Part shown: positions 1-9,292 of the stretch, one piece after another
Layout of the letters: each line of letters starts with the position of its first letter
Position numbering within the stretch: position 1 is the first letter of the stretch
Assembly (NCBI RefSeq): GCF_001420605.1
Contig: NZ_LJIZ01000012.1
Coordinates: 1 to 64,000 of the forward strand
Direction of reading: 5' to 3'
Length of the DNA stretch: 64,000 nucleotides
Origin: Bacillus sp. FJAT-25509
GTDB lineage: Bacteria; Bacillota; Bacilli; Bacillales; Bacillaceae_G
Notes under the pieces: generated by a model
What the model was told of the DNA's origin: nothing
What the model saw: the letters and a program-made list of their open reading frames with translations, nothing else
Databases searched by the model: none
Position numbers and translations under genes: made by a program

Positions 1-88
1 AATCTTGTATTGCTCAAAAAACTAATAATTGACGTTTACTTCATGTTTTGTTTAGTTTTCAAAGTTCACTTCATCGCGTCATTTGCGA
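1..88 (-). other. 5' leader of a 16S rRNA operon (rRNA gene itself outside)
   Basis: The minus strand contains CTTTGAAAACTAAACAAAAC (about 64-45), the conserved box found in Bacillus rRNA leaders and spacers that takes part in pre-rRNA processing. No mature 16S sequence is visible, so the 5' end of the gene should lie just left of base 1. Confidence 0.65.
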
Positions 89-95
89 CTTTTTC

Positions 96-124
96 ATATT
101 AACATCTCTTTATCAGTGAGTCAA
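96..124 (-). promoter_or_regulatory. rRNA-type promoter reading out of the left edge
   Basis: On the minus strand TTGACT (124-119) and TAATAT (101-96) are separated by exactly 17 bases, a near-consensus sigma-A promoter. The transcript would run leftwards through 1-90 and out of the window, and it contains the leader motif typical of Bacillus rRNA operons. The sequence shows the promoter; the rRNA assignment rests on the leader. Confidence 0.75.
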
Positions 125-329
125 CATTTTTTTTATTTTTTATTACTTTGTTTCGTTTTTTGTCGAACCATCTTGGCGACGTATATAAATATAACACCCC
201 ATTTAGATTATGACAAGCCCCTTTTTTCATTTTTTTAAAAAAAAGATAAAAAAATTATATATAGTACGGAGGAAGTGTAATACGCTATGTCGAATTAGCC
301 ATAAACTATATAGAAAAGGGGTTTAGAAA

Positions 330-1019
330 ATGGATCTACAACCAGATATCCTCATAAAATTACTAATATCAGCAATGTTAGGTTCCGTTATCGGGTTAGA
401 AAGAGAGTTAAAACGAAAACCTCTTGGATTAAAGACATGCCTTGTTATTTCAATAATGAGTTGCCTATTAACAATTGTTTCTATTAGTTCAGCATTTTCA
501 TTTCATGGAAGTGATTATTTAAATATAACAATGGACCCATTACGTTTACCGGCACAAATAGTATCAGGAATCGGTTTCGTTGGGGCTGGTGTAATTCTCA
601 GAAGAGGTAACGATACAATTGCTGGGTTAACAACAGCTGCTATGATTTGGGGTGCATCGGGTATCGGAATAATTGTTGGGGCTGGCTTTTATGTCGAAGC
701 TTTTGCAGGCGTAGGCTTATTAATAATAAGTGTAGAATTAATTCCCTACTTAATAAACAAGCTTGGTCCTAAAAGATTAAAAGAAAGAGATATAAGTTTG
801 AAGCTTACAGTAATAGGAAGCGAAAATATAAATATTGTCATTGATCAAATAACCGCTCAGGATATTACAGTTAAAAACATTAAAATAAAAGGATTAAATA
901 ATGATGAACATTATGTCCAAATGAAATTATTAGTATTTAATAAACGAAGAACGACAGAAATTTATTATGATATTGAACAAATAGAAAACATCCGTGGAAT
1001 TGAAATAGAAAGTATATAG
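330..1019 (+). CDS. MgtC/SapB family inner-membrane protein
   Basis: 229-residue membrane protein of the MgtC/SapB family. The N-terminal ~135 residues hold the family's hydrophobic domain, with GLERE near residue 22, a GIGFVGAG segment near residue 80 and several predicted helices. A soluble ~90-residue ACT-like tail follows. MgtC proteins are linked to growth in low magnesium and to F-type ATPase modulation in pathogens, while SapB of Bacillus has no settled role, so no transport reaction is assigned. The start follows an AAAAGGGG Shine-Dalgarno. It lies 63 bases before yugO in the same direction and may be cotranscribed with that ion channel. Confidence 0.85.
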   Translation: MDLQPDILIKLLISAMLGSVIGLERELKRKPLGLKTCLVISIMSCLLTIVSISSAFSFHGSDYLNITMDPLRLPAQIVSGIGFVGAGVILRRGNDTIAGLTTAAMIWGASGIGIIVGAGFYVEAFAGVGLLIISVELIPYLINKLGPKRLKERDISLKLTVIGSENINIVIDQITAQDITVKNIKIKGLNNDEHYVQMKLLVFNKRRTTEIYYDIEQIENIRGIEIESI

Positions 1020-1082
1020 TAGTGATAAGTTATTGCTTATTGGTAAAAATAAGTGTTACGAAATTGCGATGGGGGTATAAGC

Positions 1083-2075
1083 TTGAAAGTATTTCGTAAC
1101 CAACCTATCTATTTTAAATCCTATACACTATTAAAAATTACTGTACTATTATTATCGTTGATTGCTATATTCGGAACAATCATCCATTTCGCAGAACCAT
1201 TTACTTTTCCGACTGTTTGGGACGGTATGTGGTGGTCAATCGTAACTACATTTACAGTAGGTTACGGTGATTATGTACCTCTCTCTCCAGTTGGACGTTT
1301 TTTTGCAGTTATTTTAATTTTACTTGGTACTGGAATTGGTTCTTTTTATATGATTTCATTCACGGCACAAACATTTAGAAACCAAGACGCGGATTTTAGG
1401 GGTACACTTACGTTTACAAAAAAGAACCATATTATAATAGTAGGTTGGAATGAACGAGTTAAAAATGTTATTAAACAACTACGTGCATCTTCAAACCAAG
1501 TCTATATCGTATTAATTGATGAAAGTTTAGAGTTATTACCTCCTGATTTAGAGAAGGTGCATTTTGTAAAAGGCTCTGCCGCTAATGACTCAGTTTTAGA
1601 AAAAGCAAATATAAAATTTGCCAATACAATCTTAATTACAGCTGATCAAAATAAAAATGAGCAAGATGCTGATATGCAAACAATTTTAACAATCATCGCA
1701 ACAAAAGGTCTTAACGAATCGATTAACTGTATCGCAGAAATCTTAACGAAAAATCAAGTAATTAACGCTAATCGAGCTGGAGCCAACGAAATAATCGAAG
1801 CGCATTTGTTGACTTCTTTTGTTATGTCAGGTTCGATTATGCATAGAGGATATTCAGATGTTGTGCTTAAGTTAACAAACCAATTAGAAACCTTTACAGT
1901 AAAAATAATGGAAGTTGAACAAAAAATGGTTGGAAAATTTTATTTCGATATTGTAGTTGAAGAATTAAACAACGATAAAATGATTATTGGAATAATTCGT
2001 GATAAACAAACAATCATCAGACCCGATAAAAGTATTAAGATTGCAAAAGATGATTTCCTTATCTTACTTACTTAA
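1083..2075 (+). CDS. yugO: YugO-type potassium channel with RCK domain
   Basis: 330-residue two-helix potassium channel subunit. The first membrane helix is at about residues 15-38, a pore helix with the selectivity filter TVGYGD lies at 58-63, and a second helix spans about 72-93. A cytoplasmic Rossmann-type RCK/TrkA-N domain starts near 115 and a TrkA-C-like end follows. In B. subtilis YugO releases potassium and carries the electrical signals of biofilms. I place the start at TTG 1083 because GATGGGGGT lies just upstream; the upstream GTG at 1053 has no ribosome site. The yugO-yugN-pgi order matches B. subtilis. A strong terminator follows. Confidence 0.92.
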   Translation: MKVFRNQPIYFKSYTLLKITVLLLSLIAIFGTIIHFAEPFTFPTVWDGMWWSIVTTFTVGYGDYVPLSPVGRFFAVILILLGTGIGSFYMISFTAQTFRNQDADFRGTLTFTKKNHIIIVGWNERVKNVIKQLRASSNQVYIVLIDESLELLPPDLEKVHFVKGSAANDSVLEKANIKFANTILITADQNKNEQDADMQTILTIIATKGLNESINCIAEILTKNQVINANRAGANEIIEAHLLTSFVMSGSIMHRGYSDVVLKLTNQLETFTVKIMEVEQKMVGKFYFDIVVEELNNDKMIIGIIRDKQTIIRPDKSIKIAKDDFLILLT

Positions 2076-2089
2076 TAATTGTTACGATT

Positions 2090-2125
2090 AAAAAAGAGCC
2101 AATCTAAATGATATGGCTCTTTTTT
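2090..2125. terminator. bidirectional terminator between yugO and yugN
   Basis: AAAAAAGAGCCA pairs with TGGCTCTTTTTT around a 12-base loop. A and T runs on both sides let it serve both convergent genes. Confidence 0.9.
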
Positions 2126-2157
2126 GATCGACAAAGTTCTAAAACTTGACTCTTTTT

Positions 2158-2562
2158 TTATAAAAGTTCATCTTCAATTCTCTTTAGAATTTCAAACCCT
2201 TTTATTTGATATTTTCTAGGAACTTTTCCATCTTTTTCAATTGGTTCTTGGAACTGGTTTAATGATCCAGTTAAATTCCCCTCTAAACCAACATTATCAT
2301 CTAGCCCCTCATTATAAATATGCGTTAATAAAAAGGGAGTATCGAATTGTATAACTGCTCCATCCATATCTAACGAACCTGAAGTAACATTAAAAGGTAA
2401 TCTTAAATATTGATACCCGTCATCATCCTGCATTAATAAATCAAAACTGCCATGATCATATTCCCAGTTTGCTCCAATTACAAATCCATGATTTTTTAAT
2501 TTCCCCTCAATGTCATTAAGCGGATATATTGCATTTTCTAATTTTGATTTTAAAGGATACAT
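2158..2562 (-). CDS. yugN: YugN-like family protein
   Basis: 134-residue soluble protein of the YugN-like family, function unknown. It is acidic, has no signal peptide or membrane segment, and keeps the family's small mixed alpha/beta character. The start is ATG 2562, preceded by GGAGGAGGAAAGC; a longer reading to 2655 would run back through that ribosome site and into the pgi terminator. It lies downstream of pgi in the same direction, separated by a terminator, as in B. subtilis. Confidence 0.85.
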   Translation of the reverse strand: MYPLKSKLENAIYPLNDIEGKLKNHGFVIGANWEYDHGSFDLLMQDDDGYQYLRLPFNVTSGSLDMDGAVIQFDTPFLLTHIYNEGLDDNVGLEGNLTGSLNQFQEPIEKDGKVPRKYQIKGFEILKRIEDELL

Positions 2563-2633
2563 GCTTTCCTCCTCCTTTTTCAATAGTATTTTCTTATTAA
2601 GTAAAAACATGAATATTAATTTTAATTTCAATA

Positions 2634-2667
2634 AAAAAACCGTTGTTAAAGTCAATTTAACAACGGT
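2634..2667 (-). terminator. pgi terminator
   Basis: ACCGTTGTTAAA pairs with TTTAACAACGGT around a five-base loop. The minus-strand transcript then enters a run of seven T. Confidence 0.9.
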
Positions 2668-2681
2668 CCTTTTATCTAATA

Positions 2682-4034
2682 TTATTTTAAACGTTCTTCT
2701 AATTGCATTTTTAGTTCTTCAAATCCTGGTTTTCCTAATAATGCAAACATGTTTTTCTTGTAAGCTTCTACACCTGGTTGATCAAAAGGATTTACTCCAA
2801 GTAAATATCCGCTCATCGCACAAGCTAGTTCAAAGAAGTATACCGTGTAACCGAAAGTATACTCATCTAATTTTGGTAATGAAACAATTAGATTCGGTAC
2901 TCCACCGTCAGCATGAGCTAAGATCGTACCTTCAAAAGCTTTTTTATTAACGAAATCTACAGTTTTACCAGCAAGATAATTTAATCCGTCAGAGTCGTTA
3001 TCCTCAAGTTCAATTGTTAATTCATGGCGAGGATTTTCAACAGATAAAACTGTTTCAAATAAATCACGTCGACCTTCTTGTACATATTGTCCAAGAGAAT
3101 GTAAATCCGTTGAGAAGTTTGCTGAAGATGGATAGATCCCTTTTTGGTCTTTCCCTTCACTTTCTCCAAATAATTGCTTCCACCATTCTCCAAAATATTG
3201 TAATGATGGTTCGTAGTTAACAAGCATCTCTATTGTTTTACCTTTGTTGTATAAAACATTTCGAACAACTGCGTATTGATATGCTTGATTATCTTCTAAT
3301 TCTGAAGAGTTGTATTCTTTATATGCATCTTGTGCACCCTTCATCATTTGTTCAATATCAATACCCGCTGCAGCAATCGGTAATAAACCTACTGCAGTTA
3401 ATACTGAATAGCGTCCACCTACATCGTCAGGAATAACAAATGTTTCATATCCCTTTTCATCGGCAACGGTTTTTAATGCTCCACGTGCTTTATCAGTTGT
3501 AGCATAAATACGATGTTTAACTTCTTCAGCACCATATTTTTCTTCTAATAGCTTTCTAAAAATACGGAATGCAATCGCTGGTTCAGTAGTTGTCCCAGAT
3601 TTTGAGATAACATTAATTGAAAAATCCTTATCCTTTAAAACTTGAATTAAATCGTGCATATATGTAGAACTAATATTATTTCCTACGAAGAAAACTTGAG
3701 GTGCTTTTCTTTCTTCTTTAGAAGCAATATTAAAAAATGAGTGTTGTAACATTTCAATTGCAGCACGTGCACCTAAATAAGATCCACCGATACCAATTAC
3801 TAAAAGAACGTCTGAATCTGATTTAATTTTCTCTGCTGCTTTTTGAATTCGAGAAAATTCTTCTTTGTCATAGTCATTAGGTAACTCTACCCATCCTAGA
3901 TAATCGCTACCTGCACCTGTTTTTTCATGAATTGTATGGTGAAATAATTTCACTGCATCCCTTAAATAAGATATTTCATGATCTTGAAAAAACATTTTTG
4001 CTTTTGAATAGTCAAATTTAATATGAGAAGTCAT
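2682..4034 (-). CDS. pgi: glucose-6-phosphate isomerase
   Basis: 450 residues, the normal length for the compact Bacillus enzyme. It interconverts glucose 6-phosphate and fructose 6-phosphate in glycolysis and gluconeogenesis in the cytoplasm. The SIS-fold signatures are present: [16 protein letters not shown] and [19 protein letters not shown], plus [18 protein letters not shown] near residue 300. The start follows AAGGAGG with 8 bases of spacing. It is a single-gene unit with its own terminator and lies divergent from the small membrane protein at 4237. Confidence 0.97.
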   Translation of the reverse strand: MTSHIKFDYSKAKMFFQDHEISYLRDAVKLFHHTIHEKTGAGSDYLGWVELPNDYDKEEFSRIQKAAEKIKSDSDVLLVIGIGGSYLGARAAIEMLQHSFFNIASKEERKAPQVFFVGNNISSTYMHDLIQVLKDKDFSINVISKSGTTTEPAIAFRIFRKLLEEKYGAEEVKHRIYATTDKARGALKTVADEKGYETFVIPDDVGGRYSVLTAVGLLPIAAAGIDIEQMMKGAQDAYKEYNSSELEDNQAYQYAVVRNVLYNKGKTIEMLVNYEPSLQYFGEWWKQLFGESEGKDQKGIYPSSANFSTDLHSLGQYVQEGRRDLFETVLSVENPRHELTIELEDNDSDGLNYLAGKTVDFVNKKAFEGTILAHADGGVPNLIVSLPKLDEYTFGYTVYFFELACAMSGYLLGVNPFDQPGVEAYKKNMFALLGKPGFEELKMQLEERLK

Positions 4035-4236
4035 ACATCAAACCTCCTTAAATAGTTGTAATACCTTTACAATGTACCTAATTAAATAATTGAAAGCAAG
4101 TAAATGGAATTATATTTTTGTGAAATTTTTAACAAAAATTAAAAAGACAATTCTCCTTATAATTATTTTTAGTACATAAACAAAAACAAATGAGGAAAGA
4201 TATGATAGAAGGTCATAAAAAAGGAGGTTAACCTAT

Positions 4237-4470
4237 ATGAGTACATTACAACGTATTGCACTTATTTTTACAATTATTGGAGCTATTAACTGGGGTTTAA
4301 TTGGGTTTTTTCAATTTGATTTAGTTGCAGCAATTTTTGGTGGTGCAGATTCTGCTTTTGCTCGAATTATTTATGGTATCGTTGGTATTTCAGGATTAAT
4401 TAACCTTGGCTTATTATTCAAACCTTCAGAAGAGCTGGGAACACATCCTGAAACAAATGAAGTAAGATAA
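4237..4470 (+). CDS. yuzA: DUF378 small membrane protein (YuzA-like)
   Basis: 77-residue protein with two hydrophobic helices (about residues 5-27 and 40-62) and the INWGLIGFFQFDLVAAIFGG motif typical of DUF378. Function is unknown. A strong AAAGGAGG lies 10 bases before the start. B. subtilis has the same family member between pgi and yugI, which supports the assignment. Confidence 0.85.
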   Translation: MSTLQRIALIFTIIGAINWGLIGFFQFDLVAAIFGGADSAFARIIYGIVGISGLINLGLLFKPSEELGTHPETNEVR

Positions 4471-4517
4471 CTAGCAGACGAAATTAGTCTCTTTTGTATC
4501 TGTACTTTTCCAACATT

Positions 4518-4547
4518 AAAAAGGAAGGGGAAATTCCCTTCCTTTTT
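4518..4547. terminator. bidirectional terminator
   Basis: AAAAAGGAAGGG pairs with CCCTTCCTTTTT around a short loop between convergent genes. Its 3' end overlaps the yugI stop region. Confidence 0.9.
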
Positions 4548-4932
4548 AATTCGTCATATTTTCTTTCTTCATCTCAACGCGAAGCCATTCATTTAATTTT
4601 TTATGCAGGGTGCTAAATCCATCTGGTTTAAGCTCTCTTAATAGTCTAGCTGCATGTTTTAAGTTCTCGTCACCATTAAATCCTTGATCGATACTTGCTC
4701 CTTTTAAAGACAAACTTATTTTTCCTGTCATCTCATCAATAGACAGTACACGTACATTTACTAATTGCCCAACAGAAATATAGTCTCGAATATCTCGAAC
4801 ATATCCATTAATAATTTCGGAAATATGTACTAGTCCTTGTGTTTGGTGATCAAGTGAAATAAAGGCACCATACGTTTGAATCCCTGTTACTTTACCAGTG
4901 TAAACTTTTCCAATATTGTAGTTTTGTGCCAT
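4546..4932 (-). CDS. yugI: S1-domain general stress protein 13 (YugI/GSP13)
   Basis: 128-residue RNA-binding protein. One S1 domain covers residues ~6-75, with GKVYTGKVTGIQTYGAFISL and the conserved GLVHISEI. A basic tail of ~45 residues follows. The family (GSP13 in B. subtilis, CvfD in streptococci) associates with ribosomes and acts in post-transcriptional stress control. A TAGGAGTG ribosome site precedes the ATG. Confidence 0.9.
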   Translation of the reverse strand: MAQNYNIGKVYTGKVTGIQTYGAFISLDHQTQGLVHISEIINGYVRDIRDYISVGQLVNVRVLSIDEMTGKISLSLKGASIDQGFNGDENLKHAARLLRELKPDGFSTLHKKLNEWLRVEMKKENMTN

Positions 4933-5250
4933 TCAAAACACTCCTAATTTTCGTTCAATTCCACTAACTAAATTTTAGCACACACAGACCAACTTTTAAA
5001 GTTTGCTTACTACTCATAAATGGCACTTCTTTTCTAAAATCCCTTTACTTATTATAGTCACTTTAAAGGTTGGGCTATTTCAATTATTTTAAATAAATAC
5101 CTGTCTCTATTAGAATTGACGAAAAACTTATAATTTAAAAGTATTTTAGCCAATTGCATATCATATGGTGACATACAGAGTATTACTGAAATAAAGAATG
5201 TATTCCTTCCGTTTGGACATAATAATCCAAAAACTTAAAGGAGAGTTTGG
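4933..5250. other. divergent intergenic region, no gene seen
   Basis: 318 AT-rich bases between divergent yugI and the hydrolase. It must hold both promoters, but no well-spaced -35/-10 pair stands out and no repeat or RNA structure was recognised. Confidence 0.5.
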
Positions 5251-6090
5251 ATGATGAATCATTCTGGAACAATGCAGTCGACATATAAGGTTTCTGGACT
5301 TGATGTTTATTATGAACTTTACGGATACCATAATAGCAATAAGCAAGATTCAAAAGTATTTGTATTAATTCACGGTTTTTTATCATCTTGCTTCAGTTTC
5401 CGAAGACTAATCCCTTTTATCTCAAAAGATCATGTAGTTGTCGTAATTGACCTACCCCCGTTTGGTAAAAGTGGAAAACAGTTAAATTTTAAATATTCGT
5501 ATGATAACTTTGCGAATGTTGTTATCTCTCTTGTAAATCATTTAAATTTGCAAAAAATTTATTTAGTCGGACATTCTATGGGTGGGCAAATTGCTTTATA
5601 TGTAACGAAAAAAGAACCGGAACTTGTTAAAAAAGTCATTTTATTATGTAGTTCAGGTTATTTAGGAAGGGCAAATCCACATTTAATTATTTCATCTTAT
5701 TTTCCTTTTTTCTATCTATATATAAAAAGGCACTTAGCTAAACAAGGTATTATGAAATCCCTAATTTCTGTTGTTCATGATCAGAAGTTAATCGATGATG
5801 AGATGATAAACGGATACAAGGAACCTTTTTTGCAAGATGAAATTTTTAGAGCATTAACAAAGATGATTCGTGATCGAGAAGGTGATTTAAGTCCTTCAGA
5901 TCTACAGAATATATCTGTACCTACTCTTTTAATTTGGGGAGAAAAAGATAAAGTAGTTCCACTAGAAGTAGGCGAAAGATTGCATCGTGATTTAAGGTAC
6001 TCAACTTTATATACTTATCCAGAAGCAGGGCACTTAATTCCTGAAGAAATCCCTGAACATATTTATGAACGGATATCAAATTTTGTATAA
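5251..6090 (+). CDS. yugF: alpha/beta hydrolase (YugF-like)
   Basis: 279-residue alpha/beta-hydrolase-fold enzyme of unknown substrate. The oxyanion region is LIHGFLSS (39-46), the nucleophile elbow GHSMGG places Ser109, the acid is Asp233 in WGEKDKVVP, and the base is His261 in EAGHLIPEE. The triad is therefore complete. No signal peptide is present, so it is probably cytoplasmic. AAAGGAGAG precedes two consecutive ATGs; either could start. YugF of B. subtilis sits beside yugI in the same neighbourhood. Confidence 0.8.
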   Translation: MMNHSGTMQSTYKVSGLDVYYELYGYHNSNKQDSKVFVLIHGFLSSCFSFRRLIPFISKDHVVVVIDLPPFGKSGKQLNFKYSYDNFANVVISLVNHLNLQKIYLVGHSMGGQIALYVTKKEPELVKKVILLCSSGYLGRANPHLIISSYFPFFYLYIKRHLAKQGIMKSLISVVHDQKLIDDEMINGYKEPFLQDEIFRALTKMIRDREGDLSPSDLQNISVPTLLIWGEKDKVVPLEVGERLHRDLRYSTLYTYPEAGHLIPEEIPEHIYERISNFV

Positions 6091-6091
6091 G

Positions 6092-6120
6092 AAAAAGAGT
6101 CTCGAATCGGGACTCTTTTT
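6092..6120. terminator. bidirectional terminator
   Basis: AAAAAGAGTC pairs with GACTCTTTTT between the convergent hydrolase and histidine kinase genes. Confidence 0.9.
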
Positions 6121-6128
6121 CACATTTT

Positions 6129-7532
6129 TTATATTTCAAATATCGGTAAAGTAATTATAACCTTCAAGCCTTTACCATCAATATTCATAAATTTTAACTT
6201 ACCATTGTGTTGGTCAATAATATGCTTTACGATGGCAAGTCCTAGTCCGGTCCCACCTTCGTTTCTAGATCTTGCTTTATCGACTCGATAAAATCTTTCT
6301 CCTAAATGCGGAATCTCTTCAGACGGGATCCCCTTTCCTTCGTCTAATATTTCCAATGTGACTTGTTTATCTTGAAATAGTGAAATATAAATTGTTTTAC
6401 CTGAAGGCGTGTAACGGATTGAGTTATCAAGTAAATTGTGGATTACCTGTTGAAATCGATCTGGGTCAACATTTGCGATAATCGTCTCATCTAAATTTTT
6501 TTGAATTTTAATATTACGTTCAATTAGTATCTGGGAATATGTCTCGATTGTATCTTCAATTAACTGGGCAATTACATTAGGTTCTTGATTAAGTGGAAAT
6601 TGCTGACCATCTAATGTGGCCAAGTCAAGTAAATCTCTAACTAATCTTTGCATCCGACTAGCCTCTTTTTGAATGATACCAACATATTTTAGTTGTTGTT
6701 CTTGTTTTATAACACCATCTAAAATTGCTTCACTATATCCTTTAACATAACTCAATGGAGTTCTTAATTCATGAGAAACATTTGCTAAAAACTCTTTTCT
6801 ATTTTCATCTTCTTTTTGTAAAGAATCAGACATTGAGTTAAACGCAGTAGCTAGTTTTCCGATTTCATCACCACTAATGTAATGTATACGTTCAGTGTAA
6901 TCACCATTTGCCATTTTATAAGATATTTGCTCCATTCTTGATAATGGCTTAATCATTTGTTTTATTATACTTCTGCCAATTAAAAGAATAATGAAAGCAA
7001 ATAACAATGTACTGATCATAAAAATCCATTTTGATTGTTGGATTAATTCAGTAACACTCCTTAAAGGTAAGTGTAAATAAATAATCCCTTCAAGTTTTTC
7101 TTTTTTTACAACCGGAACAACGACACCGATTATTTGATGCTTAAATCTTTTTTCAAATCCTGTCTTCGTAATCACTTTTCCTTTTAATAAAGTTTCACGA
7201 TCATCTTCAGTAATGAAAGATTCGTGGCTTACATTATAGGGGATACATGCACTTAAATCTCTTGGATTACTAATAAATAAAACATTAGCATTTGAAACAG
7301 CATCAAATTTTGAAACAAATTCTGAAAAGTCATTTACATTATTCGTATTATGATAATGATTTACTAAACCTTTACCTTCTTGGATTAACGTGGAACGAAC
7401 GTATGAAACATATAATTGCTTATATGCAAACTGAAACATTAAAAAGAAAAAGATCGTTGTACAGATTACGATTAAACAAATCGTTAACCAAAGCTTTTGT
7501 AAAAACGATAACGAATAGAGCAATTTCCTCAT
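6129..7532 (-). CDS. membrane sensor histidine kinase
   Basis: 467 residues. One membrane helix lies at ~15-37, an extracellular sensor region at ~38-165, and a second helix at ~168-190. HAMP (~190-243) and HisKA follow with His254 in NVSHELRTP. The HATPase domain has N box NLLDNSIRYTP, G1 LDEGKGIP and G2 GGTGLGLAIVKHI. It is intact and should autophosphorylate and pass phosphate to the adjacent regulator, whose stop overlaps its start by 4 bases. The signal is unknown. Cotranscription with a beta-propeller lipoprotein suggests an envelope stimulus, which is inference. Confidence 0.93.
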   Translation of the reverse strand: MRKLLYSLSFLQKLWLTICLIVICTTIFFFLMFQFAYKQLYVSYVRSTLIQEGKGLVNHYHNTNNVNDFSEFVSKFDAVSNANVLFISNPRDLSACIPYNVSHESFITEDDRETLLKGKVITKTGFEKRFKHQIIGVVVPVVKKEKLEGIIYLHLPLRSVTELIQQSKWIFMISTLLFAFIILLIGRSIIKQMIKPLSRMEQISYKMANGDYTERIHYISGDEIGKLATAFNSMSDSLQKEDENRKEFLANVSHELRTPLSYVKGYSEAILDGVIKQEQQLKYVGIIQKEASRMQRLVRDLLDLATLDGQQFPLNQEPNVIAQLIEDTIETYSQILIERNIKIQKNLDETIIANVDPDRFQQVIHNLLDNSIRYTPSGKTIYISLFQDKQVTLEILDEGKGIPSEEIPHLGERFYRVDKARSRNEGGTGLGLAIVKHIIDQHNGKLKFMNIDGKGLKVIITLPIFEI

Positions 7533-8203
7533 CCGTTTATCCCAAATTTATACCCTACACCCCAAACGGTAGATATATAATCTGCATCCTGTCCTAATTT
7601 AATTCTTAAAGTTTTTATATGTGTATCGACTGTTCTAGCTGTACCGAAATAATCAAAACCCCAAACTTTTTCTAAAATTTGCTCACGGCTAAAAACGTGG
7701 TCTTGGTTCTTACAAAAGAAAAGAAGCAAATCATATTCTTTTAAAGTAAGCGATAAAGGTTTGTCCGATACAAAAGCATTCCTAGACTTTTCATTTATTT
7801 TAATTTGGCCAATCTGTAAAACTGAGGCATCCGTATTTTTCGTTCTTCTTAAAACCGCATCTACTCTTGCAATTAATTCACCTGGACTGAAGGGCTTTAC
7901 GATATAATCGTCCGCTCCCATTTTCAATCCATTTACCTTATCCCACTCTTCACCTTTTGCTGTTAAGAAAATTACAGGTACATTTGATGTTTCTCTAATC
8001 TTTTTACAAAGGGTCCATCCATCCATAATGGGCATCATTATATCTAAAATTAATAAATCATAGTTTGATTGACTTATTTTTGATAATGCGATTTCACCAT
8101 TGTTTGCTTCGTCCCAACTATATCCACTATTTTCTAAATACATTCCAACCAATTGGCAAATTTCTTGTTCATCATCAACAATCAATATCTTTCTTTCAAT
8201 CAT
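7529..8203 (-). CDS. OmpR-family response regulator
   Basis: 224 residues: receiver domain 1-~120 with the acidic pair Asp10/Asp11, phosphoacceptor Asp54 (LILDIMMP), Thr81 and Lys103. A winged-helix DNA-binding domain (~130-222) ends in the family's YISTVWGVGYKF hairpin. It forms a pair with the downstream kinase (4-base overlap) and also overlaps the upstream lipoprotein gene by 8 bases, so the three are translationally coupled. Target genes cannot be read from the sequence; the lipoprotein genes next door are natural candidates. Confidence 0.95.
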   Translation of the reverse strand: MIERKILIVDDEQEICQLVGMYLENSGYSWDEANNGEIALSKISQSNYDLLILDIMMPIMDGWTLCKKIRETSNVPVIFLTAKGEEWDKVNGLKMGADDYIVKPFSPGELIARVDAVLRRTKNTDASVLQIGQIKINEKSRNAFVSDKPLSLTLKEYDLLLFFCKNQDHVFSREQILEKVWGFDYFGTARTVDTHIKTLRIKLGQDADYISTVWGVGYKFGING

Positions 8204-9182
8204 GACGAATGCCCTCTCTTAACAATAATTGAAAAGGTCCTCTTCCTACTGCAACTTCTTTTTCAATTTTCATCGTTGTCGTATTTATTTGGTACAACTT
8301 GTTTAAATCATAACTAGCTGCATAAGCAGTATGTTTAAAGCCAATAGCCGTATAAGGATTCGATCCAACTTCTATAAACTTAGTTTGATTAACTACATTC
8401 GGATTTAACTTATAAATTTGATTTGTACCATGGGCAATCGTAAACAATCCATCTTCATTTTGAAAAAACGAAATAGGCATTAAAGGCGTATGAAGGGACT
8501 TATTTTGCTTTCCAGTAGTAGTTGAATATACTTTTACGTACTCATTTTCCTCTTCACCATTTCCATGTCCCCCTACAAATAGTTCAGATGAATCTTTGTT
8601 TAAAATTAAGCCTACCGATGTGTTCGGCACTTCAATTGTTTGTTCAATTTTAAAACTACTTAAGTTAATACCAATCACTTTTCTTTCGTTAAACAAGCTA
8701 ACATATAATTTATGATGAATCGTATCTTCAACCATAGAAATAGGATTTCTACCTATTTTAATTTTTTTAAGAACCTTACCATTATGATTAAAAAATGTAA
8801 TGTTATTCTTTTTTCCATTCGTTACAGCAATCATCCGATTACTTTTTAAAGAAATTATATTAGTGATACCAGTACCAGCATTCCAACTATCAACATGGTC
8901 CCCTGTGGAAAGATGATAAATATCTATTTTTGGATTTGTTGGATCATATACCGCAATATCTTCTCCATTTTGTAATAATTCTGCTCCACTTACATCTCTA
9001 TTTAAATTCCAATCTGTTACTTTATGTAAGTCATCTAAATTTAGGAACGTTAAACTTCCCACTTTTTTATTTACTGAAATAAGGACATTTTCCGAATCCT
9101 TAATATGTGACATATTATTTGATACACAGCCAGCACAAAATAAGAAAAGTAAAATCGTGCTGAAGATCGAAATCTTTCTCAA
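8196..9182 (-). CDS. surface lipoprotein with YncE-like beta-propeller repeats
   Basis: 328 residues. A short lipoprotein signal peptide ends at lipobox FCAGC with Cys19, so the protein should be anchored to the outer face of the membrane. The rest consists of beta-propeller (YncE/YVTN-like) repeats such as NRKVIGINLSSFKIEQTIEV and NKLYQINTTTMKIEKEVAVG. I choose TTG 9182 because GGGGGG lies 5-6 bases upstream; the ATG at 9197 would use the G run as codons. It overlaps the regulator by 8 bases, so it could be an accessory sensor for the two-component system. Function is otherwise unknown. Confidence 0.8.
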   Translation of the reverse strand: MRKISIFSTILLFLFCAGCVSNNMSHIKDSENVLISVNKKVGSLTFLNLDDLHKVTDWNLNRDVSGAELLQNGEDIAVYDPTNPKIDIYHLSTGDHVDSWNAGTGITNIISLKSNRMIAVTNGKKNNITFFNHNGKVLKKIKIGRNPISMVEDTIHHKLYVSLFNERKVIGINLSSFKIEQTIEVPNTSVGLILNKDSSELFVGGHGNGEEENEYVKVYSTTTGKQNKSLHTPLMPISFFQNEDGLFTIAHGTNQIYKLNPNVVNQTKFIEVGSNPYTAIGFKHTAYAASYDLNKLYQINTTTMKIEKEVAVGRGPFQLLLREGIRHD

Positions 9183-9246
9183 AATATTCCCCCCCATAAA
9201 AGCAATATCAGTCTGCCAATCTTGACTTCTAGCTTTTATATAAAAG

Positions 9247-9282
9247 AGGCTATCCTTCTATTCATCAAAGATAGGATAGCCT
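9247..9282 (-). terminator. terminator after the YtkA-like lipoprotein gene
   Basis: AGGCTATCCT pairs with AGGATAGCCT around a 16-base loop. On the minus strand it is followed by TCTTTT. It separates the lipoprotein from the downstream sensor operon, with probable read-through. Confidence 0.8.
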
Positions 9283-9292
9283 TCGTTATTAT

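Noticed and set aside
161-167. Spo0A box near the rRNA promoter
   Set aside because: A single TGTCGAA heptamer; several are expected by chance in 64 kb.
180-329. Magnesium riboswitch (M-box) upstream of the MgtC-like gene
   Set aside because: Only 150 AT-rich bases are available and no M-box motif or terminator is visible.
2510-2950. Plus-strand ORF of 146 residues over yugN/pgi
   Set aside because: It is antisense to pgi and yugN, crosses a terminator and lacks a ribosome site.
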